Origin: Desulfobulbaceae bacterium
GTDB lineage: Bacteria > Desulfobacterota > Desulfobulbia > Desulfobulbales > Desulfobulbaceae
Length of the DNA: 38,920 nucleotides
Direction: 5' to 3'
NCBI GenBank assembly: GCA_015484845.1
Contig: WFUT01000039.1
Coordinates: 1 to 38,920 of the forward strand
The notes below the pieces were generated by a model, which saw nothing but the letters and a program-made list of their open reading frames with translations, was not told the origin of the DNA and did no database searches. The first letter of the stretch is position 1. Each line of letters begins with the position of its first letter. The translations under genes were made by a program, and so were the position numbers. Below are positions 24,551 through 33,440 of the stretch, piece after piece.

Positions 24551-26650
24551 ATGGAACAGGCAGAGCAGCAGAGCTTCCTTGGCCAGATCCGGATCCGGGA
24601 TCTGCTCCACCGCAGTGATATCTGGGCCTCGCTGGGACTGATCGGCATCCTGATGCTGATGATCATCCCGCTGCCGCCCATGGTGCTGGATCTCTGCCTG
24701 TCCATGAACATCACCCTGGCCATCCTGATCCTGATCATCAGCCTGTACACGGACAAGGCGGTGGAGTTCTCCATCTTTCCCTCCCTGCTCCTGGCCACCA
24801 CCCTGTTCAGGCTCTCGCTCAACGTGGCCTCCACCCGCCTCATCCTCCTGCACGGCAACGAGGGGCCGCGGGCCGCCGGCTCGGTGATCATGGCCTTTGG
24901 CCAGTTCGTGGTCGGCGGCTCCTACGTGGTCGGCCTGGTCATCTTCGTGATCCTGGTGATCATCAACTTCATCGTTATCACCAAGGGCGCCGGCCGCATC
25001 GCCGAGGTGGCGGCCCGCTTCACCCTGGACGCCATGCCGGGCAAGCAGATGGCCATTGACGCCGACCTCAATGCCGGCCTCATCGACGAGGCAGAGGCCC
25101 GCCGCCGCCGGGAGGAGATATCGGCCGAGGCCAACTTCCACGGCGCCATGGACGGTGCCTCCAAGTTCGTGCGCGGCGATGCCATCGCCGGCATCATCAT
25201 CACCCTGATCAACATCGGCGCCGGCTTTGTCATCGGCGTGCTCCAGAAGGGCATGCCCATGGCCGAGGCGGCCCAGAACTACACGATCCTCACCATTGGC
25301 GACGGCCTGGTGGGCCAGGTCCCGGCCCTGATCATCTCCACGGCCGCCGGCATGCTGGTGACCCGCTCCTCGGGCCGGGAGAACTTTGGCGACGAACTGC
25401 TCAAGCAGTTTGTCCGCTACACCAAGGCCCTGTGGGTGGTGGCCGGTATCCTGCTGCTCTTCGCCCTCATCCCGGGCCTGCCGGTGATCCCCTTTCTCAT
25501 CATCTCCTCGGCGCTCGCCTTTGCCGCCTACCGGCTTGACAAGGCGGAGCGGAAGGCCGCGGCCGAGGCCAGGATCGAACGGCCCGAGCCCGCGGTCAAG
25601 GCAGAGGAGGATTACGAACAGATGCTCACCGTGGACCTGGTCGAGCTGGAGGTGGGATACGGCCTGATCCCCTTTGTCGACGCGGCCCAGGACGGCGAGC
25701 TGCTGGCCCGGATCCAGTCCATCCGCAAGCAGTTCGCCCTGAGCTCGGGCTTCATCGTGCCGCCGATCCACATCAAGGACAACCTGCAGCTCAGCCCCAA
25801 CCAGTACGTCATCAGTCTCAAGGGCGTCCAGATCGCCACCGCCGAGATCATGCCCGGCTACTACATGGCCATGGATCCGGGCACGGTGACCGAGACCATC
25901 CAGGGCATTCCCACCCGCGAGCCCGCCTTCGGCCTGCCCGCCATCTGGATCACCGAGGACAAGCGCGAACAGGCCCAGATCGCCGGCTACACCGTGGTCG
26001 ACTGCACCACGGTCATGGCGACCCATATCAGCGAGGTCATCAAGCAGCACGCCCACGAGCTGCTCGGCCGCCAGGAGACCCAGAACCTGCTGGACAACCT
26101 GGCCAAGACCTATCCCAAGCTGGTGGAGGAGCTGGTGCCCAACATCCTCAACCTGGGCACCATCATGCGGGTCCTGCAGAACCTGCTCCGCGAGGGGGTC
26201 TCCATCCGGGACCTGCGCACCATCCTGGAGACCATGGCCGATTACGCGCCCATGACCCAGGACACCGACGTCCTGACCGAGTATGTCCGCCATGCCCTGT
26301 CCCGCAGCATCTCCCAGGCCCACGCCCAGCCCGACGGCACCATCCCGGTGATCACCATGGACCCCAGGGTGGAGGAGATCATCCAGAACTCCATCCAGCA
26401 CCGCGAGCATGGCAGCTACCTGGCCCTGGACCCGCAGGTGGCCCAGAAGATCCTGGACAGCCTCTCCACCCTGCTCTCGTCCTTTCCCGGCGGCCAGCAG
26501 CCGGTCCTGCTGGTGGTACCGCAGATCAGGCCGCACGTCCGCCGCCTGACCGAGCGCTACTTCCCGAGCCTGGCCGTGCTCTCCCACAACGAGATAGCCT
26601 CCAACATGAAGATCAAATCCCTCGGAACGGTAACCATTGATGCAGGTTAA
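24551..26650 (+). CDS. flhA: Flagellar export gate protein FlhA
   Basis: A 699-residue protein. About eight membrane helices occupy the first 330 residues, including LGLIGILMLMIIPLPP. The FHIPEP-family loop at about 155-215 includes FTLDAMPGKQMAIDADLNAG and ANFHGAMDGASKFVRGDAIA. The C-terminal cytoplasmic domain forms the nonameric ring that receives chaperone-substrate complexes. The ribosome site is weak. The last codons overlap the flhF start by 11 bases. Confidence 0.97.
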   Translation: MEQAEQQSFLGQIRIRDLLHRSDIWASLGLIGILMLMIIPLPPMVLDLCLSMNITLAILILIISLYTDKAVEFSIFPSLLLATTLFRLSLNVASTRLILLHGNEGPRAAGSVIMAFGQFVVGGSYVVGLVIFVILVIINFIVITKGAGRIAEVAARFTLDAMPGKQMAIDADLNAGLIDEAEARRRREEISAEANFHGAMDGASKFVRGDAIAGIIITLINIGAGFVIGVLQKGMPMAEAAQNYTILTIGDGLVGQVPALIISTAAGMLVTRSSGRENFGDELLKQFVRYTKALWVVAGILLLFALIPGLPVIPFLIISSALAFAAYRLDKAERKAAAEARIERPEPAVKAEEDYEQMLTVDLVELEVGYGLIPFVDAAQDGELLARIQSIRKQFALSSGFIVPPIHIKDNLQLSPNQYVISLKGVQIATAEIMPGYYMAMDPGTVTETIQGIPTREPAFGLPAIWITEDKREQAQIAGYTVVDCTTVMATHISEVIKQHAHELLGRQETQNLLDNLAKTYPKLVEELVPNILNLGTIMRVLQNLLREGVSIRDLRTILETMADYAPMTQDTDVLTEYVRHALSRSISQAHAQPDGTIPVITMDPRVEEIIQNSIQHREHGSYLALDPQVAQKILDSLSTLLSSFPGGQQPVLLVVPQIRPHVRRLTERYFPSLAVLSHNEIASNMKIKSLGTVTIDAG

Positions 26651-27929
26651 AGTCTTTGAAGCCGACGACATGGCCAGCGGCCTGAAGATGGTCAAGGAGG
26701 CCCTGGGCCCGGACGCCCTGATCCTGTCGACGCGGACCGTGCGCCGCGGCAGGCTGGGGATGATGGGCCGGCCGATCATGGAGATCACCGCCGCCGTCGA
26801 CACCACCTGGGACGAGCGGCCCACGCCGGCCCGCCCTGGGCCGGCGCGGCCCGCGCCGGTCCGGCAGGAGCCGCGCCGGCCGGCAGCGTCACCGCAGCCG
26901 TCCCGGTTCGCGGCCGTAGGCGATGACGATCTGACCTATGAACAGATATGGAACCAGCCGGAACATACGGAGCCGGAACGCCCCCCGGCCGGCAGGGAGG
27001 GCGAGGACATCAGGGACGAGATCACCGAGCTGCGCAGCCTGGTCCAGAGCCTGAGCAGCCGCCTGGCCGGCATGGAACAGCCGCCGCCGGCCGGTGTCAG
27101 CACCCCGGCCGGACCCGCCCGGGGGGGTGGCTACGATCCGGCCCTGCGCCTGCTCCGGGCCCGCGGCCTGGACGAACAGACCGCGGCCCTGGTAGTCCGG
27201 GCCGCCCGGCAGGAGACAGGAGACCCGGGCAGCCTGGCGCCTGGCCGCCTGGCGGCCCTGCTCAGCCGGCAGATCGCCTCCCTTCTGCACGTGGACAGCG
27301 ACCTGCTCAGCAGGCGGCAGGGCCGGCAGCGGCGCATCGCCCTGGTCGGGCCCACCGGCGCCGGCAAGACCACCACCATCGCCAAGATCGCGGCCAACTA
27401 CCTGCACCGGTTTGGCGGCAGGGTCGCCCTGGTCACCATCGACACCTACCGCATCGCCGCCGTGGAGCAGCTCAAGGTCTACGGCGAGATCATGCGGCTG
27501 CCGGTGGAGGTGGTCATCAGGCCGTCCCAGCTCAGGGAGGCCCTGCGCAAGCACCGGGACTGCGAGCTGATCCTCATCGACACCGCCGGCCGCAGCCCGA
27601 GAAACGAGCACGAGCTGCAGGACATGGTCCCGTTTCTCGAGCCATCGCTGGGCATCGAGACCCACCTCCTGCTCTCGGCCACCACCAGGGAATCGGAACT
27701 GCTGGACACCATCAGGCGGTTCGGCCACCTGGAGATCAGCAGGTGCATCTTCAGCAAGATCGACGAGTGCGGGCAGCTGGGCGTGCTCCTCAACGTCCAC
27801 TGCGCCAACAGGACGCCGATCTCCCTTGTCACCAACGGGCAGCGGGTGCCGGAGGACATCATCGTGCCGGAGCCGGAAACCCTGGCAGGCCTTATCATGA
27901 ACGACCACAGGACTGGAAGCAATGGTTGA
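26640..27929 (+). CDS. flhF: Flagellar SRP-like GTPase FlhF
   Basis: A 429-residue protein. The N-terminal domain (VKVFEADDMASGLKMVKEAL, LILSTRTV) is followed by a Pro/Arg/Glu-rich linker (about 58-165) and the NG domain. The P-loop is GPTGAGKTTTIAKIAA (from about 237), with DTYRIAAVEQLKVYGEI and the G3 motif DTAGRS at about 312. FlhF marks the cell pole for flagellar assembly. The ATG at 26640 is preferred over the adjacent TTG. It overlaps flhA upstream and flhG downstream, so the three are translationally coupled. Confidence 0.96.
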   Translation: MQVKVFEADDMASGLKMVKEALGPDALILSTRTVRRGRLGMMGRPIMEITAAVDTTWDERPTPARPGPARPAPVRQEPRRPAASPQPSRFAAVGDDDLTYEQIWNQPEHTEPERPPAGREGEDIRDEITELRSLVQSLSSRLAGMEQPPPAGVSTPAGPARGGGYDPALRLLRARGLDEQTAALVVRAARQETGDPGSLAPGRLAALLSRQIASLLHVDSDLLSRRQGRQRRIALVGPTGAGKTTTIAKIAANYLHRFGGRVALVTIDTYRIAAVEQLKVYGEIMRLPVEVVIRPSQLREALRKHRDCELILIDTAGRSPRNEHELQDMVPFLEPSLGIETHLLLSATTRESELLDTIRRFGHLEISRCIFSKIDECGQLGVLLNVHCANRTPISLVTNGQRVPEDIIVPEPETLAGLIMNDHRTGSNG

Positions 27930-28818
27930 TCAAGCTCTCCGCCCCGACCAGGCAACAACCCTGCGGGCAATGAACCACGACCCTGGCACCGGGGCGCCTG
28001 CCCGCCAGCACGCCACCAGGGTCTTTTCGGTCACCTCGGGCAAGGGCGGGGTCGGCAAGACCGCGGTCGTGGCCAACACCGCGGTCCTGCTCGCCCGGAT
28101 GGGCAAGCGGGTCCTGATCCTGGACGCCGACCTGGGCCTGGCCAACATCGATGTCGTCTTCGGCCTGGCGCCGGGCTACAACCTGAACCACTTCTTTGCC
28201 GGCGACCACGATCTCTCCTCCATCCTCATCGAGGGGCCCGAGGGGATCAGGATCCTGCCGGCCGGTTCCGGGGTGCAGCGGTTCACCCGGCTGGACTCGC
28301 AGCAGAAGATGCGGCTGCTGGAGGCCCTGGACGCCATGCACAACGATTTTGACTTTGTCCTCATCGACACCGAGGCCGGCATCTCGGAGAACGTGACCTA
28401 CTTCAACACCGCGGCCCAGGAGATCCTGGTGGTGACCACGCCCGAGCCCACGGCCATCACCGACGCCTATGCCCTGATGAAGCTCCTGTCCAACCAGTAC
28501 CACGAGAAACACTTCAACCTCATTGTCAACTTCATCAGGAACGAGGAAGAGGCCCTGGACGTGTACCGGAAACTGACCATGGTGGCCAACCGCTACCTGG
28601 ACATCTCCATCGACTACATGGGCTCCATTCCCCGCGACAAGCTGATGGTGGAGGCCATCCGCAAGCAGAAGGTCATGGTCCAGCTCTACCCGGACTCCAG
28701 GACCAGCAGCGCCTTTGCCGCCCTGGCCCGGACCATCGTCCGGGAGCCGGAACACGTGGAACCCAAGGGCTCGATCCAGTTCTTCTGGAAACGGCTGCTG
28801 GATATCGGCGCCAGGTGA
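27922..28818 (+). CDS. flhG: MinD-like flagellar number regulator FlhG
   Basis: A 298-residue ParA/MinD ATPase. The deviant Walker A is SGKGGVGKT (39-47), followed by LILDADLGLANIDVVFGL and DFDFVLIDTEAGIS. The first 30 residues are a variable leader that may carry the FlhF-activating segment, although a clear DQA.LR motif is seen right at the start (DQALRPDQATTLR). It restrains flagellar number by stimulating FlhF GTPase. It overlaps flhF by 8 bases. Confidence 0.95.
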   Translation: MVDQALRPDQATTLRAMNHDPGTGAPARQHATRVFSVTSGKGGVGKTAVVANTAVLLARMGKRVLILDADLGLANIDVVFGLAPGYNLNHFFAGDHDLSSILIEGPEGIRILPAGSGVQRFTRLDSQQKMRLLEALDAMHNDFDFVLIDTEAGISENVTYFNTAAQEILVVTTPEPTAITDAYALMKLLSNQYHEKHFNLIVNFIRNEEEALDVYRKLTMVANRYLDISIDYMGSIPRDKLMVEAIRKQKVMVQLYPDSRTSSAFAALARTIVREPEHVEPKGSIQFFWKRLLDIGAR

Positions 28819-28899
28819 CGGGCCGCGGGCGGGCGCCATTGCCCTGTTCCGGCGGACCGGGCCGCCATCACCATTCACTAAACGAACTGTCAGCAGACG

Positions 28900-29640
28900 A
28901 TGTATCCACCAGTACCACCACTCGATGACCGTTCCCAGCTGATCAGGGACCACATGCCCCTGGTCGAGCTGGTGGTGCAGCGCATGGTGCCCCAGGTGCC
29001 GTCCTTCATGAACAGGGACGACATGACCAGCGCCGCCATGGTGGGACTGATCGACGCGGCCAACAAGTTCGATCCCGACAAGGGGGTCAAGTTCAACACC
29101 TTTGCCGAGTACCGCATCCGCGGCGCCATCCTGGACGAGATGCGCAAGCTGGACTGGTTCTCCCGTTCGCTGCGGGAGAAGCAGAACCGTCTCTCCCAGA
29201 CCATGCTCCGCCTGGAACGGAAGCTGGGCCGCTCCCCGGAAGAGGAGGAGATGGCCGAGGCCATGGACCTCACCCTGGACGAGTACCACGACCTGCTGGG
29301 CAAGGTCAGCCACCTGGGCTGCGTCAGCCTGCACGAGGCCCTGGACCACACCGAGGAGGGCCGGAATTTTCTCGACAACCTGGAGGATGCGGGCGGTGGC
29401 CCGACGCCGCTGGAGATGATCGAGAACCAGGAGATCACCGCCATCATCGCCGATATCCTGGAAGAACTCTCGGAAAAGGAACGGCTGGTCATCTCCCTCT
29501 ACTACTACGAGGAACTGACCCAGAAAGAGATCGCCGAGGTCATCGGCGTCTCCGAGGGCCGGGTCTCCCAGCTCCACAGCCAGGCCCTGGTCAAGCTCCG
29601 GGTCAAGATGCTCAACGCCGACCTCTGGACGGAAGAATAG
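28900..29640 (+). CDS. fliA: Flagellar sigma factor FliA (sigma-28)
   Basis: A 246-residue group 3 sigma factor. Region 2 carries MTSAAMVGLIDAANKFDPDK, FNTFAEYRIRGAILDEMRKL and DWFSRSLREKQNRL. Region 4 carries KERLVISLYYYEELTQKEIA and SEGRVSQLHSQALVKLR. It directs late flagellar and chemotaxis promoters such as those before 37007 and flgK in this window, and is held by FlgM until hook completion. It sits 81 bases after flhG with no clear promoter of its own, so it is likely read through from upstream. Confidence 0.97.
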   Translation: MYPPVPPLDDRSQLIRDHMPLVELVVQRMVPQVPSFMNRDDMTSAAMVGLIDAANKFDPDKGVKFNTFAEYRIRGAILDEMRKLDWFSRSLREKQNRLSQTMLRLERKLGRSPEEEEMAEAMDLTLDEYHDLLGKVSHLGCVSLHEALDHTEEGRNFLDNLEDAGGGPTPLEMIENQEITAIIADILEELSEKERLVISLYYYEELTQKEIAEVIGVSEGRVSQLHSQALVKLRVKMLNADLWTEE

Positions 29641-29703
29641 CGGCATCCCGGCAAGCCGGCCGGAATGCCTTTGTCAACAACCTCAACCGCGACAGGAAAA
29701 GCC

Positions 29704-30108
29704 ATGACAGCGACAACTCTTTTCTCCTGGAGCCTTCCCTTTCTGTTCCTCCTCCTGGCCGGGATGCTGACCCGGTCCTTTCTCCGGCGGCGGGCCTCCA
29801 GGAAAGAATCCGAGAAGATCAGGATGCTGCAGGACAAGATCAAGGCCGTGCTCGAGGAATCGACCGTCTCCTTTGACGCCTCCCTGCAGGAGTCCCTTAC
29901 CCGGGCCCGCGGGGGCGCCCGGCCCGGGAAACCGGAGCAGCTTGCCCGGCGGAGCATGGCCGGGGACGCGCCGGAGAAATACAGGATCCTGACCAAGATG
30001 GCGGCCAGGGGCATGTCGGCCGAGGAGATCGCGGCCATCCTGGGCATCTCCACCACCGAGGCCGGGCAACTGGTGACCCTGAGCAACATGGCGGGCTGGA
30101 ACAGCTGA
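29704..30108 (+). CDS. Small membrane protein with helix-turn-helix-like C-terminus
   Basis: A 134-residue protein. The N-terminal membrane segment is FSWSLPFLFLLLAGML. A basic and helical linker follows (RRRASRKESEKIRMLQDKIK), and the C-terminal segment KMAARGMSAEEIAAILGIS with TTEAGQLVTL reads like a helix-turn-helix. The layout resembles DUF2802/DUF6115-type proteins found in flagellar clusters; I cannot confirm the family. The ATG at 29704 has ACAGGAAAAG upstream; an earlier ATG at 29665 lacks one. It lies directly between fliA and flgF on the same strand. Confidence 0.7.
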   Translation: MTATTLFSWSLPFLFLLLAGMLTRSFLRRRASRKESEKIRMLQDKIKAVLEESTVSFDASLQESLTRARGGARPGKPEQLARRSMAGDAPEKYRILTKMAARGMSAEEIAAILGISTTEAGQLVTLSNMAGWNS

Positions 30109-30115
30109 AAATCGG

Positions 30116-30143
30116 TAAAGAAAAACCGCCCGGCTGCCGAAGT
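30116..30143 (+). promoter_or_regulatory. Weak sigma-28-like site before flgF
   Basis: TAAA (30116-30119) is followed after 16 bases by GCCGAAGT (30136-30143). It has the same spacing as the two strong FliA-type promoters in the window but only five or so of eight -10 matches. It could give FliA-dependent boosting of flgF-flgJ, or be chance. Confidence 0.3.
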
Positions 30144-30197
30144 AAGACTAGGGCCCCCGCCGGAGGCCGATGATCACGGAAACAAGGAGCAGACCGC

Positions 30198-30935
30198 ATG
30201 GTTTCGGGAAAGTACAGCGCGCTCAGCGGCGCCGTGGCCAGGGAACAGGCCATGGCCAATATCGCCAACAACCTGGCCAACGTCTCCACCACCGGCTTCA
30301 AGAGGGACCGGATCAGCTTCGAGTCCATGCTGCGCGGCAGCAGGCAGATCCGGCAGACCAGGGGAATCAACTACAACCGCATCCGCCGGATCGGGACCGA
30401 CTTCAGCCAGGGCGGCCTGCGCCACACCGGCCGTCCCCTGGACGTGGCCATTGATGGCCAGGGCTTTTTCAAGATCCGCAGCCAGGGCAAGATCTTCTAT
30501 ACCCGCCAGGGCAGCCTTGCCCTGGACCAGGACGGCATCCTGAAGACAACGGCCGGCTACCCGGTTCTCGGCGACTCCGGCCAGACCATCCAGCTGCCCG
30601 CCACCCAGGGCAGGGCCATATCCATCGATGAACAGGGCAACATCGCCATCAACGGGGTGGCCGCCGGCGCCCGCCTGCAGGTCTTTACGGTCAGCGACAC
30701 CAGCAAGCTGAAAAAGGTCGGCAACAGCCTCTTTACCCTGGAAGCCGGGGCCACGGACCAGGTCGCCGAATCGGCACGGATCGTCCAGGGCAGCCTGGAG
30801 ACCTCCAATGTCAACATGATGGAGGAGATGGTCCGGATGATCGACACCCAGCGCAAGTTCGAGGCCCTGCACAAGGTACTCAAGAGCTACTCCACCCTGA
30901 GCGAACGGCAGAACGAACTCGGTACCGTCGGCTGA
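30198..30935 (+). CDS. flgF: Flagellar proximal rod protein FlgF
   Basis: A 245-residue rod protein with the signature AMANIANNLANVSTTGFKRD near the N-terminus, TGRPLDVAIDGQGFFKI, and the C-terminal SNVNMMEEMVRMIDTQRKFE helix. It is paired with flgG and shares about the same architecture. A good AAGGAG ribosome site lies upstream of the ATG at 30198. It starts the rod/ring section of the cluster. Confidence 0.95.
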   Translation: MVSGKYSALSGAVAREQAMANIANNLANVSTTGFKRDRISFESMLRGSRQIRQTRGINYNRIRRIGTDFSQGGLRHTGRPLDVAIDGQGFFKIRSQGKIFYTRQGSLALDQDGILKTTAGYPVLGDSGQTIQLPATQGRAISIDEQGNIAINGVAAGARLQVFTVSDTSKLKKVGNSLFTLEAGATDQVAESARIVQGSLETSNVNMMEEMVRMIDTQRKFEALHKVLKSYSTLSERQNELGTVG

Positions 30936-30978
30936 TCCCGGCGGCACATCGATCAACACTTCAGACGAGGAAAGGCAG

Positions 30979-31761
30979 ATGCGATCACTGTGGACTTCAA
31001 CAACCGGCATGAGCGCCCAGAACCTGAACCTGGACGTCATCGCCAACAACCTGGCCAACGTCTCCACCACCGGGTTCAAGAAGAGCCGGGCCGATTTCCA
31101 GGATCTCATCTACCAGGTGATCAAGGTGCCGGGCAGCCCGACATCCTCCGACACCAGGTCGCCCACCGGCATCCAGGTCGGGCTGGGTGTCCGGCCGGGC
31201 GCGGTCACCAAGATCTTCACCGAGGGCGACATCGTGCAGACGGGAAACGACCTGGACGTGGCCATCGAGGGCGACGGTTTCTTCCAGGTCGAGCTGCCGG
31301 ACGGCAATCTCGCCTATACCAGGGCCGGGGCCTTCAAGCGCGACGGCGACGGCCGGGTGACCACCTCGGACGGCTATCCCATCATCCCCGAGATCACCAT
31401 CCCGGAAAACGCGCGCCAGATAACGATCTCCGAGACCGGCGTGGTCAGCGCCATCCTGGGCGACGACACCGAGTCCACCGAACTGGGCACCTTTGACCTG
31501 GTCACCTTTGTCAACAACTCCGGCCTGCTGTCCATCGGCCGCAACCTCTACCGGGAGACCGAGGCCTCCGGCACTCCCACCATCGGCACACCGGGTTCCG
31601 ACGGCTACGGCACCCTGCTCCAGAAGTACCTGGAGAACTCCAATGTCAACATGGTGGAGGAGATGTCCAACATGATCACCACCCAGCGTGCCTTTGAGAT
31701 CAATTCCAAGGTGGTCTCCACCTCGGACGAGATGATGCGGACCACCACCAACATGGTGTAG
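30979..31761 (+). CDS. flgG: Flagellar distal rod protein FlgG
   Basis: A 260-residue protein, the canonical FlgG length. The N-terminus MRSLWTSTTGMSAQNLNLDV with ANNLANVSTTGFKKSRADFQ is diagnostic, as are EGDGFFQVELPDG and the terminal NMVEEMSNMITTQRAFEINS. It forms the distal rod that passes through the P and L rings. A GAGGAAAGG ribosome site precedes the ATG. Confidence 0.97.
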   Translation: MRSLWTSTTGMSAQNLNLDVIANNLANVSTTGFKKSRADFQDLIYQVIKVPGSPTSSDTRSPTGIQVGLGVRPGAVTKIFTEGDIVQTGNDLDVAIEGDGFFQVELPDGNLAYTRAGAFKRDGDGRVTTSDGYPIIPEITIPENARQITISETGVVSAILGDDTESTELGTFDLVTFVNNSGLLSIGRNLYRETEASGTPTIGTPGSDGYGTLLQKYLENSNVNMVEEMSNMITTQRAFEINSKVVSTSDEMMRTTTNMV

Positions 31762-31768
31762 TCAGACA

Positions 31769-32722
31769 ATGAAACACCCCGTCCCGCTCTTCCTGCTCAT
31801 TGCCGCCTTCCTGCTGGCACCCCTGGCCGCCGCGGCCACGGAGGTCGTCTTCCATGACCGGGCAACGGTCTCCGGCCGCAGCGTCACCCTGGCCGACATT
31901 GCCGATATATCGCCCGCCGGGCTGCAGGCCGAGCGGCTGGCCCGGATCGAGGTTGCCCTGGCGCCCGCGCCCGGCACGGACAGGGAGCTGCAGGCGGTCT
32001 CCATTATTGCGCAGCTGCGCAACGCCGAGGCGGCCAGGGGCGTCATATGGAGGGGTTCGGAGAGGATCTCGGTGCATCGCAAGGGCACCCGCATCGACCG
32101 GGACCGGCTCCGGCAGATCATCACCGGTTTTATCGCCGACAACAGGGACCGGCTGCCCAAAGCCGACTACCGCTTCACCTCCATCCAGGCGCCGTCGGAG
32201 ATCGTCCTGCCCACGGGCAGCCTGAGCTGGACCGTCACCCCGTCGCGGCCGGAGATCCTGGGCAGCTCCAGCTTCTCGGTCGTCTTCCGGGTGGACGGCA
32301 GGACCGTCAGGAACTGCACGGTGCGCGGTCACCTGCAGGCCCTGGCCCCGGTGGTCACGGCCACCGCCAACCTGAAAAAGGGGACCATCATCCAGCCCGA
32401 CCAGGTCACCATGGCCCGGCGCGACATCACCGGCCTGCAAGAGCCGGTGCAGGCGCTGAACAAGGTGGTCGGCATGCAGGTCAGGCGGAGTATCCACTCG
32501 GGCAGGGCCATTGAACAGCGCTACCTGGAACAGCCGCCGGTGATCCACAAGGGCGACGTGGTGAAGATCTTTGCCATCAAGGGACCCATGCGTATCTCGA
32601 CCACCGGCATCGCCGCCCGGGACGGCCGGACCGGCGATATGATCCGGGTGAAGAACATCAGTTCCAGCAAGTATGTCTACTGCCGGGTGGATGCCCCGGG
32701 GATTGTCTCAGTGGAGTTTTAG
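31769..32722 (+). CDS. flgA: P-ring assembly chaperone FlgA
   Basis: A 317-residue periplasmic protein. The signal peptide is HPVPLFLLIAAFLLAPLAAA. The C-terminal SAF-type domain has ATANLKKGTIIQPDQVTMAR, VVGMQVRRSIHSGRAIEQRY, and the late KGDVVKIFAI and DMIRVKNISSSKYVYCRV strands. It is required for FlgI polymerisation around the rod. It starts 7 bases after flgG and is followed 2 bases later by flgH. Confidence 0.94.
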   Translation: MKHPVPLFLLIAAFLLAPLAAAATEVVFHDRATVSGRSVTLADIADISPAGLQAERLARIEVALAPAPGTDRELQAVSIIAQLRNAEAARGVIWRGSERISVHRKGTRIDRDRLRQIITGFIADNRDRLPKADYRFTSIQAPSEIVLPTGSLSWTVTPSRPEILGSSSFSVVFRVDGRTVRNCTVRGHLQALAPVVTATANLKKGTIIQPDQVTMARRDITGLQEPVQALNKVVGMQVRRSIHSGRAIEQRYLEQPPVIHKGDVVKIFAIKGPMRISTTGIAARDGRTGDMIRVKNISSSKYVYCRVDAPGIVSVEF

Positions 32723-32724
32723 CC

Positions 32725-33411
32725 ATGAACCGACGATGGATTCTCCTGCCCCTGCTTTTCCTGCTCCTGGCCGGCTGCGCCCGGAAGCAGCCCGAGGTCG
32801 TCAAGGTGCCCGAACCCCTTGAACCGGCCATGGTCAAGGAGCCTGTTCCCCAGTCGCCGGGGACCATCTGGACCGGCGACCAGGGTAACTGGCTGGCCGA
32901 TCTCAAGGCCCACCACGTGGGCGACATCGTCACCGTCATCATCAAGGAGAAGGCCAGCGCCACCAAGGAGGCCTCCACCGAAACGGGCCGGGATTCCAGC
33001 ATGACCGCCGGTATCCCCACCCTGTTCGGCTACGAAAAGGTCCTGCAGGAGAACAATCCCCGCCTGAACATGTCCGAGCTGGTCAAGGCCGATTTCACCA
33101 ACAAGTTCAAGGGCAGCGGCAAGATCACCCGCAAGGAGGACCTGGTCGCCACCCTGACCACCCAGGTGATCAAGGTCTATCCCAACGGCAACATGAAGAT
33201 CCGCGGCGGCAAGTCGGTCATTGTCAATAACGAGAACCAGATCATCTACCTGACCGGTATCGTCCGGGCCCATGACGTGACAGCCGACAACACCGTCGAC
33301 TCGGGCAATATCCTCAACGCCCAGATCGCCTATACCGGCAAGGGAGCCATCTCCGACAACCAGAAACCGGGCTGGCTGATGCGGATTCTCGACAACGTCT
33401 GGCCCTTCTGA
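32725..33411 (+). CDS. flgH: Flagellar L-ring lipoprotein FlgH
   Basis: A 228-residue outer-membrane lipoprotein. The signal has a clear lipobox LLAGC with the lipidated Cys at 18. FlgH blocks include GTIWTGDQGNWLADLKAHHV, GDIVTVIIKEKASA and the C-terminal GNILNAQIAYTGKGAISDNQ. It forms the L ring, which is direct evidence of an outer membrane. It is adjacent to flgI. Confidence 0.97.
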   Translation: MNRRWILLPLLFLLLAGCARKQPEVVKVPEPLEPAMVKEPVPQSPGTIWTGDQGNWLADLKAHHVGDIVTVIIKEKASATKEASTETGRDSSMTAGIPTLFGYEKVLQENNPRLNMSELVKADFTNKFKGSGKITRKEDLVATLTTQVIKVYPNGNMKIRGGKSVIVNNENQIIYLTGIVRAHDVTADNTVDSGNILNAQIAYTGKGAISDNQKPGWLMRILDNVWPF

Positions 33412-33440
33412 TCCAGAACTCCATGCATCACGCTGATTCG

